From contig NZ_VICD02000006.1 in the NCBI RefSeq assembly GCF_006546735.2, positions 1 through 64,000 of the forward strand: a stretch of 64,000 nucleotides of DNA, given 5' to 3'. Position 1 is the first letter of the stretch, and the number at the start of each line of letters is the position of its first letter. The notes under the pieces are model-generated. The model worked only from the letters and a program-made list of their open reading frames with translations, had not been told where the DNA came from and made no database searches. The translations under genes were made by a program, and so were the position numbers. Origin of the DNA: Marilutibacter maris (GTDB lineage Bacteria > Pseudomonadota > Gammaproteobacteria > Xanthomonadales > Xanthomonadaceae). This document shows positions 55,895-63,838 of the stretch, piece by piece.

Positions 55895-56254
55895 CTACTT
55901 CTTCTCGATCCACCGCTCGATCAGATCACTTATCCGCGCCTGCTCCTTCGGGGGCAGGCGTCCCACCATCAGGATGATCTTTGCCAGCGGGTCGGACGTG
56001 GCATGGAAGTACGCCACTGGCAGGCCCAAGGCCTCGGCGATCTGGGCCATCGTTTCTTGGTCAGGTTCGTGCTTGCCGGTCTCGTAGCGGCTGACGCGGG
56101 GCGCGGAGCTGTCGAATTTCCTTCCTATGAGGCCTCCCGATCCCATGAGACCAAGGGGAGGCTTGCCCGGGTGATCATGGTCTTCGGCGGTATTCCGTTC
56201 CTCATGGGCAGCTGCAGCATGGCCATTGGACTGGTCAACGGCTGACACGACCAA
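55895..56254 (-). CDS. XRE-family regulator with a disrupted helix-turn-helix (probable frameshift)
   Basis: The open frame encodes the second half of an XRE HTH and its tail: APRVSRYETGKHEPD, then AEALGLPVAYFHA and a helical C-terminus (KEQARISDLIERW). The expected first helices are missing in this frame. Just upstream, the next frame reads LPLVSWDREAS then stop, and joining VSWDREA to GRKFDSSAPRVS would restore a plausible HTH, so one base appears lost near 56134. It could be a pseudogene of the element's repressor. Its stop lies 4 bases beyond the convergent integrase stop. Confidence 0.65.
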   Translation of the reverse strand: MVVSAVDQSNGHAAAAHEERNTAEDHDHPGKPPLGLMGSGGLIGRKFDSSAPRVSRYETGKHEPDQETMAQIAEALGLPVAYFHATSDPLAKIILMVGRLPPKEQARISDLIERWIEKK

Positions 56255-56340
56255 CAGCCGCTTGACCTACAACGCCTCCTACCCATCCTGGTAGGGCGGC
56301 GGGCACACCTCGCCCTCGCCGCAGGGTCTCTATGCGGCCC

Positions 56341-56370
56341 CACCCCCGGTTCGCCGGGGGTGTCTTCTTT
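56341..56370 (+). terminator. Strong intrinsic terminator with UUCG loop
   Basis: A 9-bp stem CACCCCCGG/CCGGGGGTG closed by TTCG and followed by TCTTCTTT on the plus strand. It would stop read-through from the integrase side before the DUF5710 gene. Confidence 0.8.
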
Positions 56371-56410
56371 GAGGGGTTGCCAGAACTCGACCCTCTTTTA
56401 CCGTGAAGGA

Positions 56411-57166
56411 ATGCCGACCTATTTCCGCGTTCCTTTCCAAGACAAGAACCACGCCAAGGCATTAGGCGCTTGCTGGTGCCTGGATCACGAACTCTGGTAT
56501 GCGCCGGATGGCTTCCCTGCCATTGATGCAGCGCTGGCCGAGCATTGGCCCCGAATCACGCCCGTGCCGCCCGTGGAAGTCTTTCCGGGCGAGGATCGGG
56601 CATTCGGTTCCAGCATCAAGTTGGCGGTAGACCTGACCCCCACCACCTGTTGGTACACCAACGTCCGCTCATGCGTTGAACCGGACGACTGGAAGCGGAT
56701 CAGCTTGGGCGTGAAGCTGCGGGCGGGCCGCAAGTGCGAGTTGTGCGGGACGGCGGCCAACCGGGAACAGGACATCCACCTGGAAGCTCACGAGCGGTTC
56801 GATTACGTGGATGGCACCCAGGTCTTGAAGCGGCTGGTCTGCGCCTGTAGCCGCTGCCACCACGCCATCCATTACGGCCGCGCCGAGGCACTGAACGAGG
56901 AACAGGCTGCCCGCGAGCACCTACGCCAGGTCAATGGTTGGGGCGAGGTGACCTTGGACCAGCACCTGCGGGAGGCCAACGCGCTGTGGAAACAACGCTC
57001 AGGCCGGCAGTGGGAGCTGGACCTGTCCATCATCGAGAGCGCTGGCATTTCGGTACGGCTGCCTGACGCGGGCCAGCGGGCCGAAAGAGCCCTCCACTTC
57101 AACAAGGTGCGCCCTCCCGGCTCCTCGCTTGACGAGTTTCTGGCCGCGCTGGGATTTCCCGGATGA
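56411..57166 (+). CDS. DUF5710-HNH protein of the mobile element
   Basis: 251 residues from the ATG at 56411 (AAGGA directly upstream). The N-terminus TYFRVPFQDKNHAKALGACW and ELWYAPDG matches DUF5710, a small domain common on plasmid and ICE proteins that handle DNA. Residues about 105-175 hold an HNH-like zinc arrangement: CELCG, then HLEAHERF, then CACSRCHHAIH. It may be a nuclease or DNA-binding accessory. The next gene overlaps its stop, so the pair is probably a functional unit. Confidence 0.8.
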   Translation: MPTYFRVPFQDKNHAKALGACWCLDHELWYAPDGFPAIDAALAEHWPRITPVPPVEVFPGEDRAFGSSIKLAVDLTPTTCWYTNVRSCVEPDDWKRISLGVKLRAGRKCELCGTAANREQDIHLEAHERFDYVDGTQVLKRLVCACSRCHHAIHYGRAEALNEEQAAREHLRQVNGWGEVTLDQHLREANALWKQRSGRQWELDLSIIESAGISVRLPDAGQRAERALHFNKVRPPGSSLDEFLAALGFPG

Positions 57167-57537
57167 GCCAGTGGGTGCGGAGATCCCACTTCCAAAAGCG
57201 CACCCGCCACCTCTACGCGCTGGTCTTCGACCAGGAGCGGGCTGTGTACATCGGCCAGACCGTCAACCCCAAGCAACGTGCAAGCCAACATCGGGCTTCG
57301 GCCGGCGGCTGGCTGAGACCCCACCGGATGGTGTTGTTGGAAGCCATCGTTGGCACCTATGTCCAGGCCGAAGAGCGCGAGTATGTGTGGCGCTGGGTGG
57401 CCCACATCAAGGGCTGGAGGGTCTATGTCCAGCCGCCCAACGTGATGGTGGATTTGGGTCGGCGCATGGGGCTGCTACGCCGCCTGGAAGCGTGGCGGAC
57501 CCGCTGGATCGTGGGGTGGCCGGTCAGTCGCGCCTGA
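57163..57537 (+). CDS. GIY-YIG-like nuclease domain protein
   Basis: 124 residues, starting within the stop of the DUF5710-HNH gene (ATGA). LYALVFDQERAVYIGQTVNP (about 17-36) corresponds to the two GIY-YIG strands, here ALV...YIG, followed by KQRASQHR with the family Arg. A later Glu in QAEEREYVWRW may be the metal ligand. Single-domain members are often of unknown role. Co-expression with an HNH protein on a mobile element is notable. Confidence 0.78.
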   Translation: MSQWVRRSHFQKRTRHLYALVFDQERAVYIGQTVNPKQRASQHRASAGGWLRPHRMVLLEAIVGTYVQAEEREYVWRWVAHIKGWRVYVQPPNVMVDLGRRMGLLRRLEAWRTRWIVGWPVSRA

Positions 57538-57799
57538 TCGCCTTCTCGAAGAAGCTGGGTTCCGACTTCTGATTTGGCTTGGGCTGGCGTTCCTCCCAGG
57601 TCAACGTGCACCCGAACCGTTTTGCGCAGTCGTGTTGGGCGTACTTGGCCTCGGCGCGGACTTGCGCCTCAGCGCGATCCCTCATCGCGGTGCCGACATG
57701 TTCGATTTGAATTACGCGCGGCGGCTCTGGCAACTGGCAATAATGCAGTTCCAGGTCGAAGACGCCGTCGTTGCGATGCTGGATTACGGCTCGGCACAT
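57524..57799 (-). CDS. Small hypothetical protein of the element
   Basis: 91 residues from MCRAVIQHRNDGVFDLELHY (start at 57799, AAAGGGGG upstream). Later segments LPEPPRVIQIEHVGTAMRDR and RFGCTLTWEERQP look like a compact alpha/beta domain. Convergent with, and overlapping by 14 bases, the GIY-YIG gene. No family recognised. An upstream reading from 57826 adds nine residues. Confidence 0.55.
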   Translation of the reverse strand: MCRAVIQHRNDGVFDLELHYCQLPEPPRVIQIEHVGTAMRDRAEAQVRAEAKYAQHDCAKRFGCTLTWEERQPKPNQKSEPSFFEKAIRRD

Positions 57800-57824
57800 A
57801 ACGCCCCCTTTGGCTTGGATCGGC

Positions 57825-57850
57825 AAAAAGAAGGGGGCCTTGCGGCCCCC
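57825..57850 (-). terminator. Intrinsic terminator of the relaxase-side operon
   Basis: On the minus strand GGGGGCC-GCAA-GGCCCCC is followed by TTCTTTTT. It lies 22 bases after the 41-residue ORF and should end transcripts from the coupling protein/relaxase direction. Confidence 0.85.
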
Positions 57851-57871
57851 ATCCCCTGGTGTTGCCAGCCG

Positions 57872-57997
57872 TCAGAACATTCTGAGGACAGTGAACACCG
57901 TCAGCAGAAGTCCGACAGGCAGACCGAGTTTCAGTGCGAACTTCCGACTGAATCCTCGACGGCTTTGCCAGCTGGCTGACACGCTCAATAGAACCAT
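57872..57997 (-). CDS. 41-residue hydrophobic membrane peptide
   Basis: Below usual ORF cut-offs. GGAGG stands five bases before the ATG at 57997. It reads MVLLSVSASWQSRRGFSRKF followed by a single hydrophobic helix (LGLPVGLLLTVFTVLRMF) and stop. Placed between the relaxase and a clean terminator, so the final gene of that operon. It could be a small transfer accessory or toxin-like peptide (inference). Confidence 0.6.
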   Translation of the reverse strand: MVLLSVSASWQSRRGFSRKFALKLGLPVGLLLTVFTVLRMF

Positions 57998-58060
57998 ATA
58001 GGCCTCCTTGTGTCGTGCTGCCCCGGCCCATTGGACGCGCCTTATGGGGCTCAGCCAGTC

Positions 58061-58098
58061 GGTGAGATTTTGTCTTTAAACGGAGACAGGGCCTCACC
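58061..58098. other. Nested inverted repeat between relaxase and small ORF
   Basis: Outer arms GGTGAG/CTCACC enclose inner arms TGTCT/AGACA around TTAAACGG. The structure lies in the 163-base non-coding gap after the relaxase and could be an RNA element, processing site or part of a transfer origin. It lacks a T-tract. Confidence 0.4.
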
Positions 58099-58160
58099 AA
58101 CCACGCGCCGTTGCCCTTAGATTCTCATAACGCGGTGAGCCGGGAAAGCCCTACCCCGGG

Positions 58161-60923
58161 CTACGGCTGCATCCCCTGCTGGCGGCGCAGCACCTGGTTG
58201 TAGTCCTGCTCCATGGTGGGTACACGCACAGTGGCCCGCTCCTGCCATAGGCCTTCCTGCGTAGCGTTCTGCTTCAAGTGATCCACACCGAGCTTGTTGC
58301 GGATCTGATCCAGCTCGATCTCAGAGCCGTACATGCGGAAACGCCCTCCCTTGAGCCGGGTGAAAGCCACCAGCGCCGACTGGTTGTCCATCATCTTGGG
58401 GTTGGCGAACAGAAACACGTCATCGACGCCCTGCCCCTGGGCGTCGTGGATGGTGCGGCAGTAGCCTGCCGCCAGGTGGTTGTATTCAGCCGTATCCACC
58501 GCCAGGGCGAAACTGGGCTGGCCGCTTCGGGCCACCCTCAGGTTCAGTGCCAGAGACCCCTTCTCGGTGCGGCTAAGCCCTTCCACCGTAGCCAAGTCGC
58601 CGTTGTTCACGCCTAAAACGCTGTCGTTCTTGGTGAAGCGCACACGCTCGCCCAAGGCCACGCTCATGTCGAACTCACGATCGCCATGTCGCCCCAGGAA
58701 CGTGTGATCCTCTCCGGCCAGCTCGCTGCGCGCGCGTAGCTCTTGGCGCACCCGAAGCGTCAACGCCTGAATGTCAGCGTGGTCGGAGGCCATCAGAAGC
58801 TTGTTGTCGAAGGCATAAGGACTGTTCAACCAGTCGGACACGCAAGCGTCCATGGCTTGGTCGCGGGTGTCGAACCCATCGACGCAGCCGCGGTCCTCCA
58901 GCTTCTCGTAGATGGTCCTGCTCTTCTCGAACACCTCGCCCCTGGATTTGGGCCCACGGTTGTCCAAGATGACCCGGCCGCGCTCGTCACGGTCGTAGAG
59001 CAGGAATGCGATATCGCGGTCTTCGACGTTTTTCTGGCGCCGGATCTCAGTCAACTCAGCCTGACCCAGCTTCTCGGAGACCAAGGCCATGCCCGATCCG
59101 GCGCCAATGGGCTGGAGCTGCTTGGTATCGCCTTGAAGCAGGAGCTTCCCGCCTGCAGCGTCTACATAGCGCATAAGCTCGCGCACTTCCCATGTGGGCA
59201 CCATTCCCGCCTCGTCGAGCACCACCACTGATTTGCTGGTGAGCGCGGGCATGTTGGCGGACAGCGACTTGCCGCTTTCCAGCCGGGACAACAGCTGCTT
59301 GATGTTGACGCTTTCCATCCCTGATTCTTCTTGCAACTTGCTAGCGGCCTTGTTGGACACACACACGCCGATCAGCTGCTGCCCGTTGGCCTCGAACGCC
59401 CGCTTGTAAACATCGGAAATCGTGGTCTTGCCGCTACCAGCCACACCCGCCAGTACCGCATGCCCGCCGGAGTCCGAACACAGGTGATACAGCCCGCTGG
59501 TTTGCTCCTGGGATAGCGTGAATCCCTTCTCCTGCTGGTAGTCGGCAATCGCTTGGGACAAGACGGTCTTGGGCACATGTACAGTCTGGTCGTTCTTTCG
59601 CTCTTCGGCTCGCCGCACCACTTCCTGTTCCCAGTCCACAACTTCTGACCATGCGAAGCGCGTCTCGGTGTAGCGGCGCGAAAGGACTTCGCCCTGATCC
59701 ATGGCGTGCTGCCGCTCAGGCGCAATCTTGACCATGGTGTCTCGCAGCCGCTGCACGTCCTCCTGAATGTCTCGGGGGCTGTCGCCGGCCCGCGCTCGAA
59801 AGACTTCCCACCGAATGTCCGCGTCGGTGACCACTGCTTTGCTCTCGTGGAGCTTGGCCATGATCTGCTCATCAGTACGGCGGGGCGCCTGCACGTCCGC
59901 CCGCCCCAGATAGTGTTGGATCTCGACCTCCACGCCTTGGCCCTTGATCGACTCTTGCCACTGGGCAAACAGCTGCTCGGGCTCGGGCTCGTCCTTTGTC
60001 TTGCGGGTCTGGCGCCATGCCTGGTCGTGGGACATGCCGGTGGCCATGGCTTCGTAGATCTGGCGCTGCCGTTCGGAGAACAACAGCTCGGTGTCGCGAC
60101 TGACACCAGCCACGCGCCAGGAGCGGATACCCGTGTCCTGCCCTTCCTTGTTCAGCTGGGCGTCCTGCTCAATTCCGAAGCCCAAACGGCGCATGTTCTC
60201 GGCCAGGTGCGACTGGTAGATGGCGTCGGCAGCCTTCTGGTGGCGGTACAGCTCGCTGCTCTCGAAGGTCGCCCACTTGCCATCCTCGCCTTGAGCCACG
60301 CCGAACAGAATGTTGTGGGTGTGGAGATGGAACCCGTTCTCCCGTTCGGTGGTGTGGTCACACGACACCCAGATAGGTCCGTTCACACCGATGTAGTTCT
60401 TGCTGCCCTTGCCGCGTCGGGTCTCGATGACGCCCGTCAGCATTTCCATGGCCTTGTCGTTGGCCTCGCGGTGCGCTGCCAAGATCGCACCACGCATCTC
60501 GGGATCGGAGATAGCGAACATCATGGACACGGATTTTGGGGGACTGAACTTGCAGTCGTACCCCACCTGGTGGCCACCCTCCCACTTCGTGATGGGCTGG
60601 CCGTTCTTGTCCAGGCGAGGCTGGCCATTGCGGTCGAGTTTGACCTTCTGCTCGGGTAGAACACCTGCGTTTTGGCACAGGGCAGTCTTCTGGCCGTCAG
60701 GGGAGTAGCCGGCGGCCAGATCCAGCATCTGTTCCTTGGTCACGGGCCTATCGATCAGGTCGAAGTAGGCCGCTCCGTGGCCACCCCAGCGCAGAGTGTC
60801 CTTCTCCATGCCTTTCTGGCCCACGTAGTAGCTCGTCAGCTGCTTGGTCTGCCACGCATAGTCCAGCATGGCGTCGCCGTACTTGTTGTGGCCTTGCGAG
60901 TTCAGGTCTTTGACGTTGAGCAT
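58161..60923 (-). CDS. MOBF relaxase-helicase (TrwC/TraI type)
   Basis: 920 residues. The TrwC relaxase domain (1-300) has the nicking Tyr pair in SYYVGQ (32-33), FSPPKSVS (127-134) and the metal-binding HLHTHN (199-204). The helicase part has Walker A GVAGSGKTT (493-501), LDEAGM, GDTKQLQPI and a UvrD-like C-terminus with CRTIHDAQGQ. It nicks at the transfer origin, stays bound to the 5' end and pilots the strand to the coupling protein. It follows the ankyrin gene by 35 bases. Confidence 0.94.
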   Translation of the reverse strand: MLNVKDLNSQGHNKYGDAMLDYAWQTKQLTSYYVGQKGMEKDTLRWGGHGAAYFDLIDRPVTKEQMLDLAAGYSPDGQKTALCQNAGVLPEQKVKLDRNGQPRLDKNGQPITKWEGGHQVGYDCKFSPPKSVSMMFAISDPEMRGAILAAHREANDKAMEMLTGVIETRRGKGSKNYIGVNGPIWVSCDHTTERENGFHLHTHNILFGVAQGEDGKWATFESSELYRHQKAADAIYQSHLAENMRRLGFGIEQDAQLNKEGQDTGIRSWRVAGVSRDTELLFSERQRQIYEAMATGMSHDQAWRQTRKTKDEPEPEQLFAQWQESIKGQGVEVEIQHYLGRADVQAPRRTDEQIMAKLHESKAVVTDADIRWEVFRARAGDSPRDIQEDVQRLRDTMVKIAPERQHAMDQGEVLSRRYTETRFAWSEVVDWEQEVVRRAEERKNDQTVHVPKTVLSQAIADYQQEKGFTLSQEQTSGLYHLCSDSGGHAVLAGVAGSGKTTISDVYKRAFEANGQQLIGVCVSNKAASKLQEESGMESVNIKQLLSRLESGKSLSANMPALTSKSVVVLDEAGMVPTWEVRELMRYVDAAGGKLLLQGDTKQLQPIGAGSGMALVSEKLGQAELTEIRRQKNVEDRDIAFLLYDRDERGRVILDNRGPKSRGEVFEKSRTIYEKLEDRGCVDGFDTRDQAMDACVSDWLNSPYAFDNKLLMASDHADIQALTLRVRQELRARSELAGEDHTFLGRHGDREFDMSVALGERVRFTKNDSVLGVNNGDLATVEGLSRTEKGSLALNLRVARSGQPSFALAVDTAEYNHLAAGYCRTIHDAQGQGVDDVFLFANPKMMDNQSALVAFTRLKGGRFRMYGSEIELDQIRNKLGVDHLKQNATQEGLWQERATVRVPTMEQDYNQVLRRQQGMQP

Positions 60924-60958
60924 GGCTTTCAGTGTCTCGGTAACACGTGGTTTGGCAA

Positions 60959-61807
60959 CTACATCCGCTGAGCTAGCGCACCAGACTGCTCGCCCGTTCG
61001 CGCCACGACCGATCCAACCAACTCAGTGAGCCGGGCCCGGGTGTGGGAAACCAAGATATCCAGCACCTCCGATAGGTCCTCGAAGTACCCCATGTGGTTG
61101 TCCAAGCCCATGCTGTCTTCGGCAATCTGGCGTCGGACGACATCCACGGGCCGATACCCGTCACGGTCGGCAAGCTCGGGATCGGCGCCGGCGGCGAGCA
61201 GTGCCCGCACCACCCGGTGGTGCGCGGTGACAGCCGCAAGGAACATCGGCGTTCTGCCCTGTTTATCTTGAATGTCCACTGCGCATCTTGCTTTCAACAG
61301 ACAAGCCACCTTCTCGTCCACGGGCTTGTGCCAGAACGATGAGCCGCTGAACATCGCCTCGTGGAGCGCGGTCCTCCCTGACTTGTTTCGGGCATTGATG
61401 TCTGCGCCGTACTCGATCAGGACACGTAGAACCTGCACAGACTGCGACGCACTCACTTCCGGGCCGATGGCGTAGTGGATAGGTCTCCGCCCTTCGATGT
61501 CGCTTCCATTGACCGCGACACCCGCATGGCACAACAGCCGCACAGCGCCCTCATGGCCACGTTCACACGCCAAATGAAGCGCGTTACGGCCTTGGATATC
61601 CGCAATGGTCAAGTCAGTTCTTTTATCAGCCAGCAGGGCATGTAGATGGTCGAGGTCTGACGCTTTCTGCAACACCGCTAGCAGAAGCGGAATCCGATCG
61701 AGGAGATCCGTGGCTCGAAAGCACGCATTGGGATCCGCCCCGTCACGCAGGTGCTGACGGAACTGTGGATACGGCAAGAGATGGCCGGTGGCAGTGAACA
61801 GCGACAT
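60959..61807 (-). CDS. Ankyrin-repeat protein between relaxase and coupling protein
   Basis: 282 residues, no signal peptide. At least five ankyrin units: DIQGRNALHLACERGHEGAV (about 74-93), DIEGRRPIHYAI, NKSGRTALHEAMFSG, DKQGRTPMFLAAVTAHHRVV and DRDGYRPVDVV. The C-terminal 60 residues are non-repeat and helical. Ankyrins bind other proteins. In this position it could modulate transfer or be an independently acting cargo. The reading frame is intact. It lies 74 bases downstream of the coupling-protein stop. Confidence 0.85.
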   Translation of the reverse strand: MSLFTATGHLLPYPQFRQHLRDGADPNACFRATDLLDRIPLLLAVLQKASDLDHLHALLADKRTDLTIADIQGRNALHLACERGHEGAVRLLCHAGVAVNGSDIEGRRPIHYAIGPEVSASQSVQVLRVLIEYGADINARNKSGRTALHEAMFSGSSFWHKPVDEKVACLLKARCAVDIQDKQGRTPMFLAAVTAHHRVVRALLAAGADPELADRDGYRPVDVVRRQIAEDSMGLDNHMGYFEDLSEVLDILVSHTRARLTELVGSVVARTGEQSGALAQRM

Positions 61808-61881
61808 GGAAGGCCTCGGGGAAGAAGGACCCTTCCATGGAAGCAGTCAGGCCGATTTCGGCAACCCCTGATCTTGCGAAC

Positions 61882-63756
61882 TCAATGGCGAAACAGGTTC
61901 TCGATCTCTTCGCCGGAGTACGTCTTGCCCATGGGCTTGTCCGCCCACGTGCTCATCATCTTGTCTTCGGCGCGCTCGGGTTCCAGGCCTGCCGGACGCT
62001 GCGTCCACCGAGCGGGCAATTGGCCAGGCCGTCGGTCGGGCAGCTTCTGCCCGGGGAAGTCCAGCAGCAGAACATCCCCTCCCTGCTGGACCAGGGCGCG
62101 GATGATGAAGCCCGGATCGTTCCGCTTGGCGGGCGAGAAGCGCCACCACCAGCGCTCAGTCTTGCGGAAGCCCAGTTGGTCGGTGAACTGTGAGGGGTAC
62201 ACCACAGGCTTGCCGTCATTGGACAGACGGGCGCCGGGGCCGTGGTCCATGCGGGCCACGTTGTTGCTGCCCATCAGGCGCGATAGCTCGTCGCGCGTTT
62301 CACCCATCTGGATCTGGCAGATCACATGGGTGCCCACCATGCCTTGCAGCGCCTTGGTCAGGTGCTCGCCGTACAGCGATGGGGCGCGCAGCTGCGCCAA
62401 GTCCTGGGTGGCCAGCACGCACACGCAGCCCTTGGAACGCCCCTTATCCACGAGTGGCTGGAAGTTGATCTTGCCAATGGACGCCAGCTCATCGAGGAAG
62501 AAGCCCAGGAAGCGCCCCTCTTCGTTGTCGGGCAGCTGGGGCGAAATGATGGCGGGCACGGCGACGTTGACCATCGCTGCGATGTACGCCGACACCAAGC
62601 CCGCGTCGGGGCCGCTTTGCAGGATGACCTTTTTCGGGCCGTCGTATCCATCCATGGCCCAGTCGGTAATGGAGAACAGCCGCCGGCCCTTCAACCACGT
62701 GGCGTTCCACGCGGCTTCTTCCTTCTCTCCTGGCCATGGGGTCTCGGGCGTCAGGTCCTTGCCCACCTCGTAGTCTGGCCAGGCCCGCGCCAGATCGTCG
62801 ATCACACGGGTGTAGCCCTGCAGGGTGGCCAGCACGTTGAAGCTGGTCTGGGAAGTAGGGTCGGAAATCAGCCCATGGGCCTTGCGGTAGTTCCTGTCCA
62901 GCACTGGGGCCATGTCCTTGGCCTTCATGGACACACGCTGCGCCAGATCCGTCCAGGTCCACCGCTGCGGCTTCTCGTTTTGCAACGACAGCACCACGCC
63001 AAGCAGGATTTGCCTGGCGGCCTGCGTCCAGAACTTGCCGCTCCCGCTGTCTTCCGGGATCAGGCTGTCGGCAAACGCGGCGGCCTGGGTGGCAGTGCGT
63101 ACATCGCGGGCCACCCACCACACCCGGCTACGACGGTCGAATGGTGAGCAAACCGATGCGGGAAACTTGCTCGTCAGATCGCCTTTGACATCGTAGATCA
63201 GGCACTTCGCCTCGTTGTGCCGGAAGACTTGTCTCAGCAGCGCCAGCAGGATTTGCGTCTTGCCGCTACCCACAGAGCCGTACATCAGAATGTGGCGCGA
63301 CAGCTGCTTCTTGGACAGCCACAGGTCGGGGTGCAGGTACATGCCGAACGTGTCGGCTTGGCGCTTAGCCTCTGAGGGTGAGCGTCGGCGCGCCTCGCGG
63401 ACGGCCTCTTTCCCTTCCAAGAGCTTGGGGCCAGAGACTACCCACTGGTTGGCACGCGGGATGAGCCCAGTCCACGCCAAGCCACTACCCGCTGCCAGGC
63501 CTACGGCGGTGGCCACGGCCAGCGTAGACCAGTCGGACAGCCACTGCGGATTGTCGATCCGGGAGTAGAAGGCAGGATCCAGCGACAACGCGCGGATGGT
63601 ATCGCGCACGCCCATCCCCCACCCCGCAACTGGGAGAAAACCTACCGCGCCCCCCAGAAAGCCATAAGCCAAGCCCAGGTCCCAGCGTCGAATTGGGACC
63701 GATGGGTCGATGTGCTTGCCCGGCGGGCCGAAGGCGTCGTAGACGGGAGGCTTCAT
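61882..63756 (-). CDS. Type IV coupling protein (VirD4/TraD/TrwB family)
   Basis: 624 residues. Two membrane segments in the first 100 residues (around 30-48 and 78-97), then the ATPase: Walker A GSVGSGKTQ (160-168), YDVKGDL, Walker B LGFFLDELASIGK (417-429) and LATQDLAQL. The C-terminus (WADKPMGKTYSGEEIENLF) is helical. It couples the relaxase-DNA complex to a mating channel. No type IV channel genes are visible here, so the element may be mobilizable or the channel may lie beyond the right edge. Confidence 0.93.
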   Translation of the reverse strand: MKPPVYDAFGPPGKHIDPSVPIRRWDLGLAYGFLGGAVGFLPVAGWGMGVRDTIRALSLDPAFYSRIDNPQWLSDWSTLAVATAVGLAAGSGLAWTGLIPRANQWVVSGPKLLEGKEAVREARRRSPSEAKRQADTFGMYLHPDLWLSKKQLSRHILMYGSVGSGKTQILLALLRQVFRHNEAKCLIYDVKGDLTSKFPASVCSPFDRRSRVWWVARDVRTATQAAAFADSLIPEDSGSGKFWTQAARQILLGVVLSLQNEKPQRWTWTDLAQRVSMKAKDMAPVLDRNYRKAHGLISDPTSQTSFNVLATLQGYTRVIDDLARAWPDYEVGKDLTPETPWPGEKEEAAWNATWLKGRRLFSITDWAMDGYDGPKKVILQSGPDAGLVSAYIAAMVNVAVPAIISPQLPDNEEGRFLGFFLDELASIGKINFQPLVDKGRSKGCVCVLATQDLAQLRAPSLYGEHLTKALQGMVGTHVICQIQMGETRDELSRLMGSNNVARMDHGPGARLSNDGKPVVYPSQFTDQLGFRKTERWWWRFSPAKRNDPGFIIRALVQQGGDVLLLDFPGQKLPDRRPGQLPARWTQRPAGLEPERAEDKMMSTWADKPMGKTYSGEEIENLFRH

Positions 63757-63838
63757 CCCCAGCAGGATGAGCAGCCTGTCAAGTTTGTCCAGAACCGCAA
63801 TACACTGAACATCAAGCTATCGACCTCTGATTTGAGCC

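Noticed and set aside
61751-62773. 340-codon plus-strand frame opposite the coupling protein
   Set aside because: It is antisense to a VirD4-type ATPase with intact Walker motifs, is Ser/Arg/Pro-rich and has no domain.
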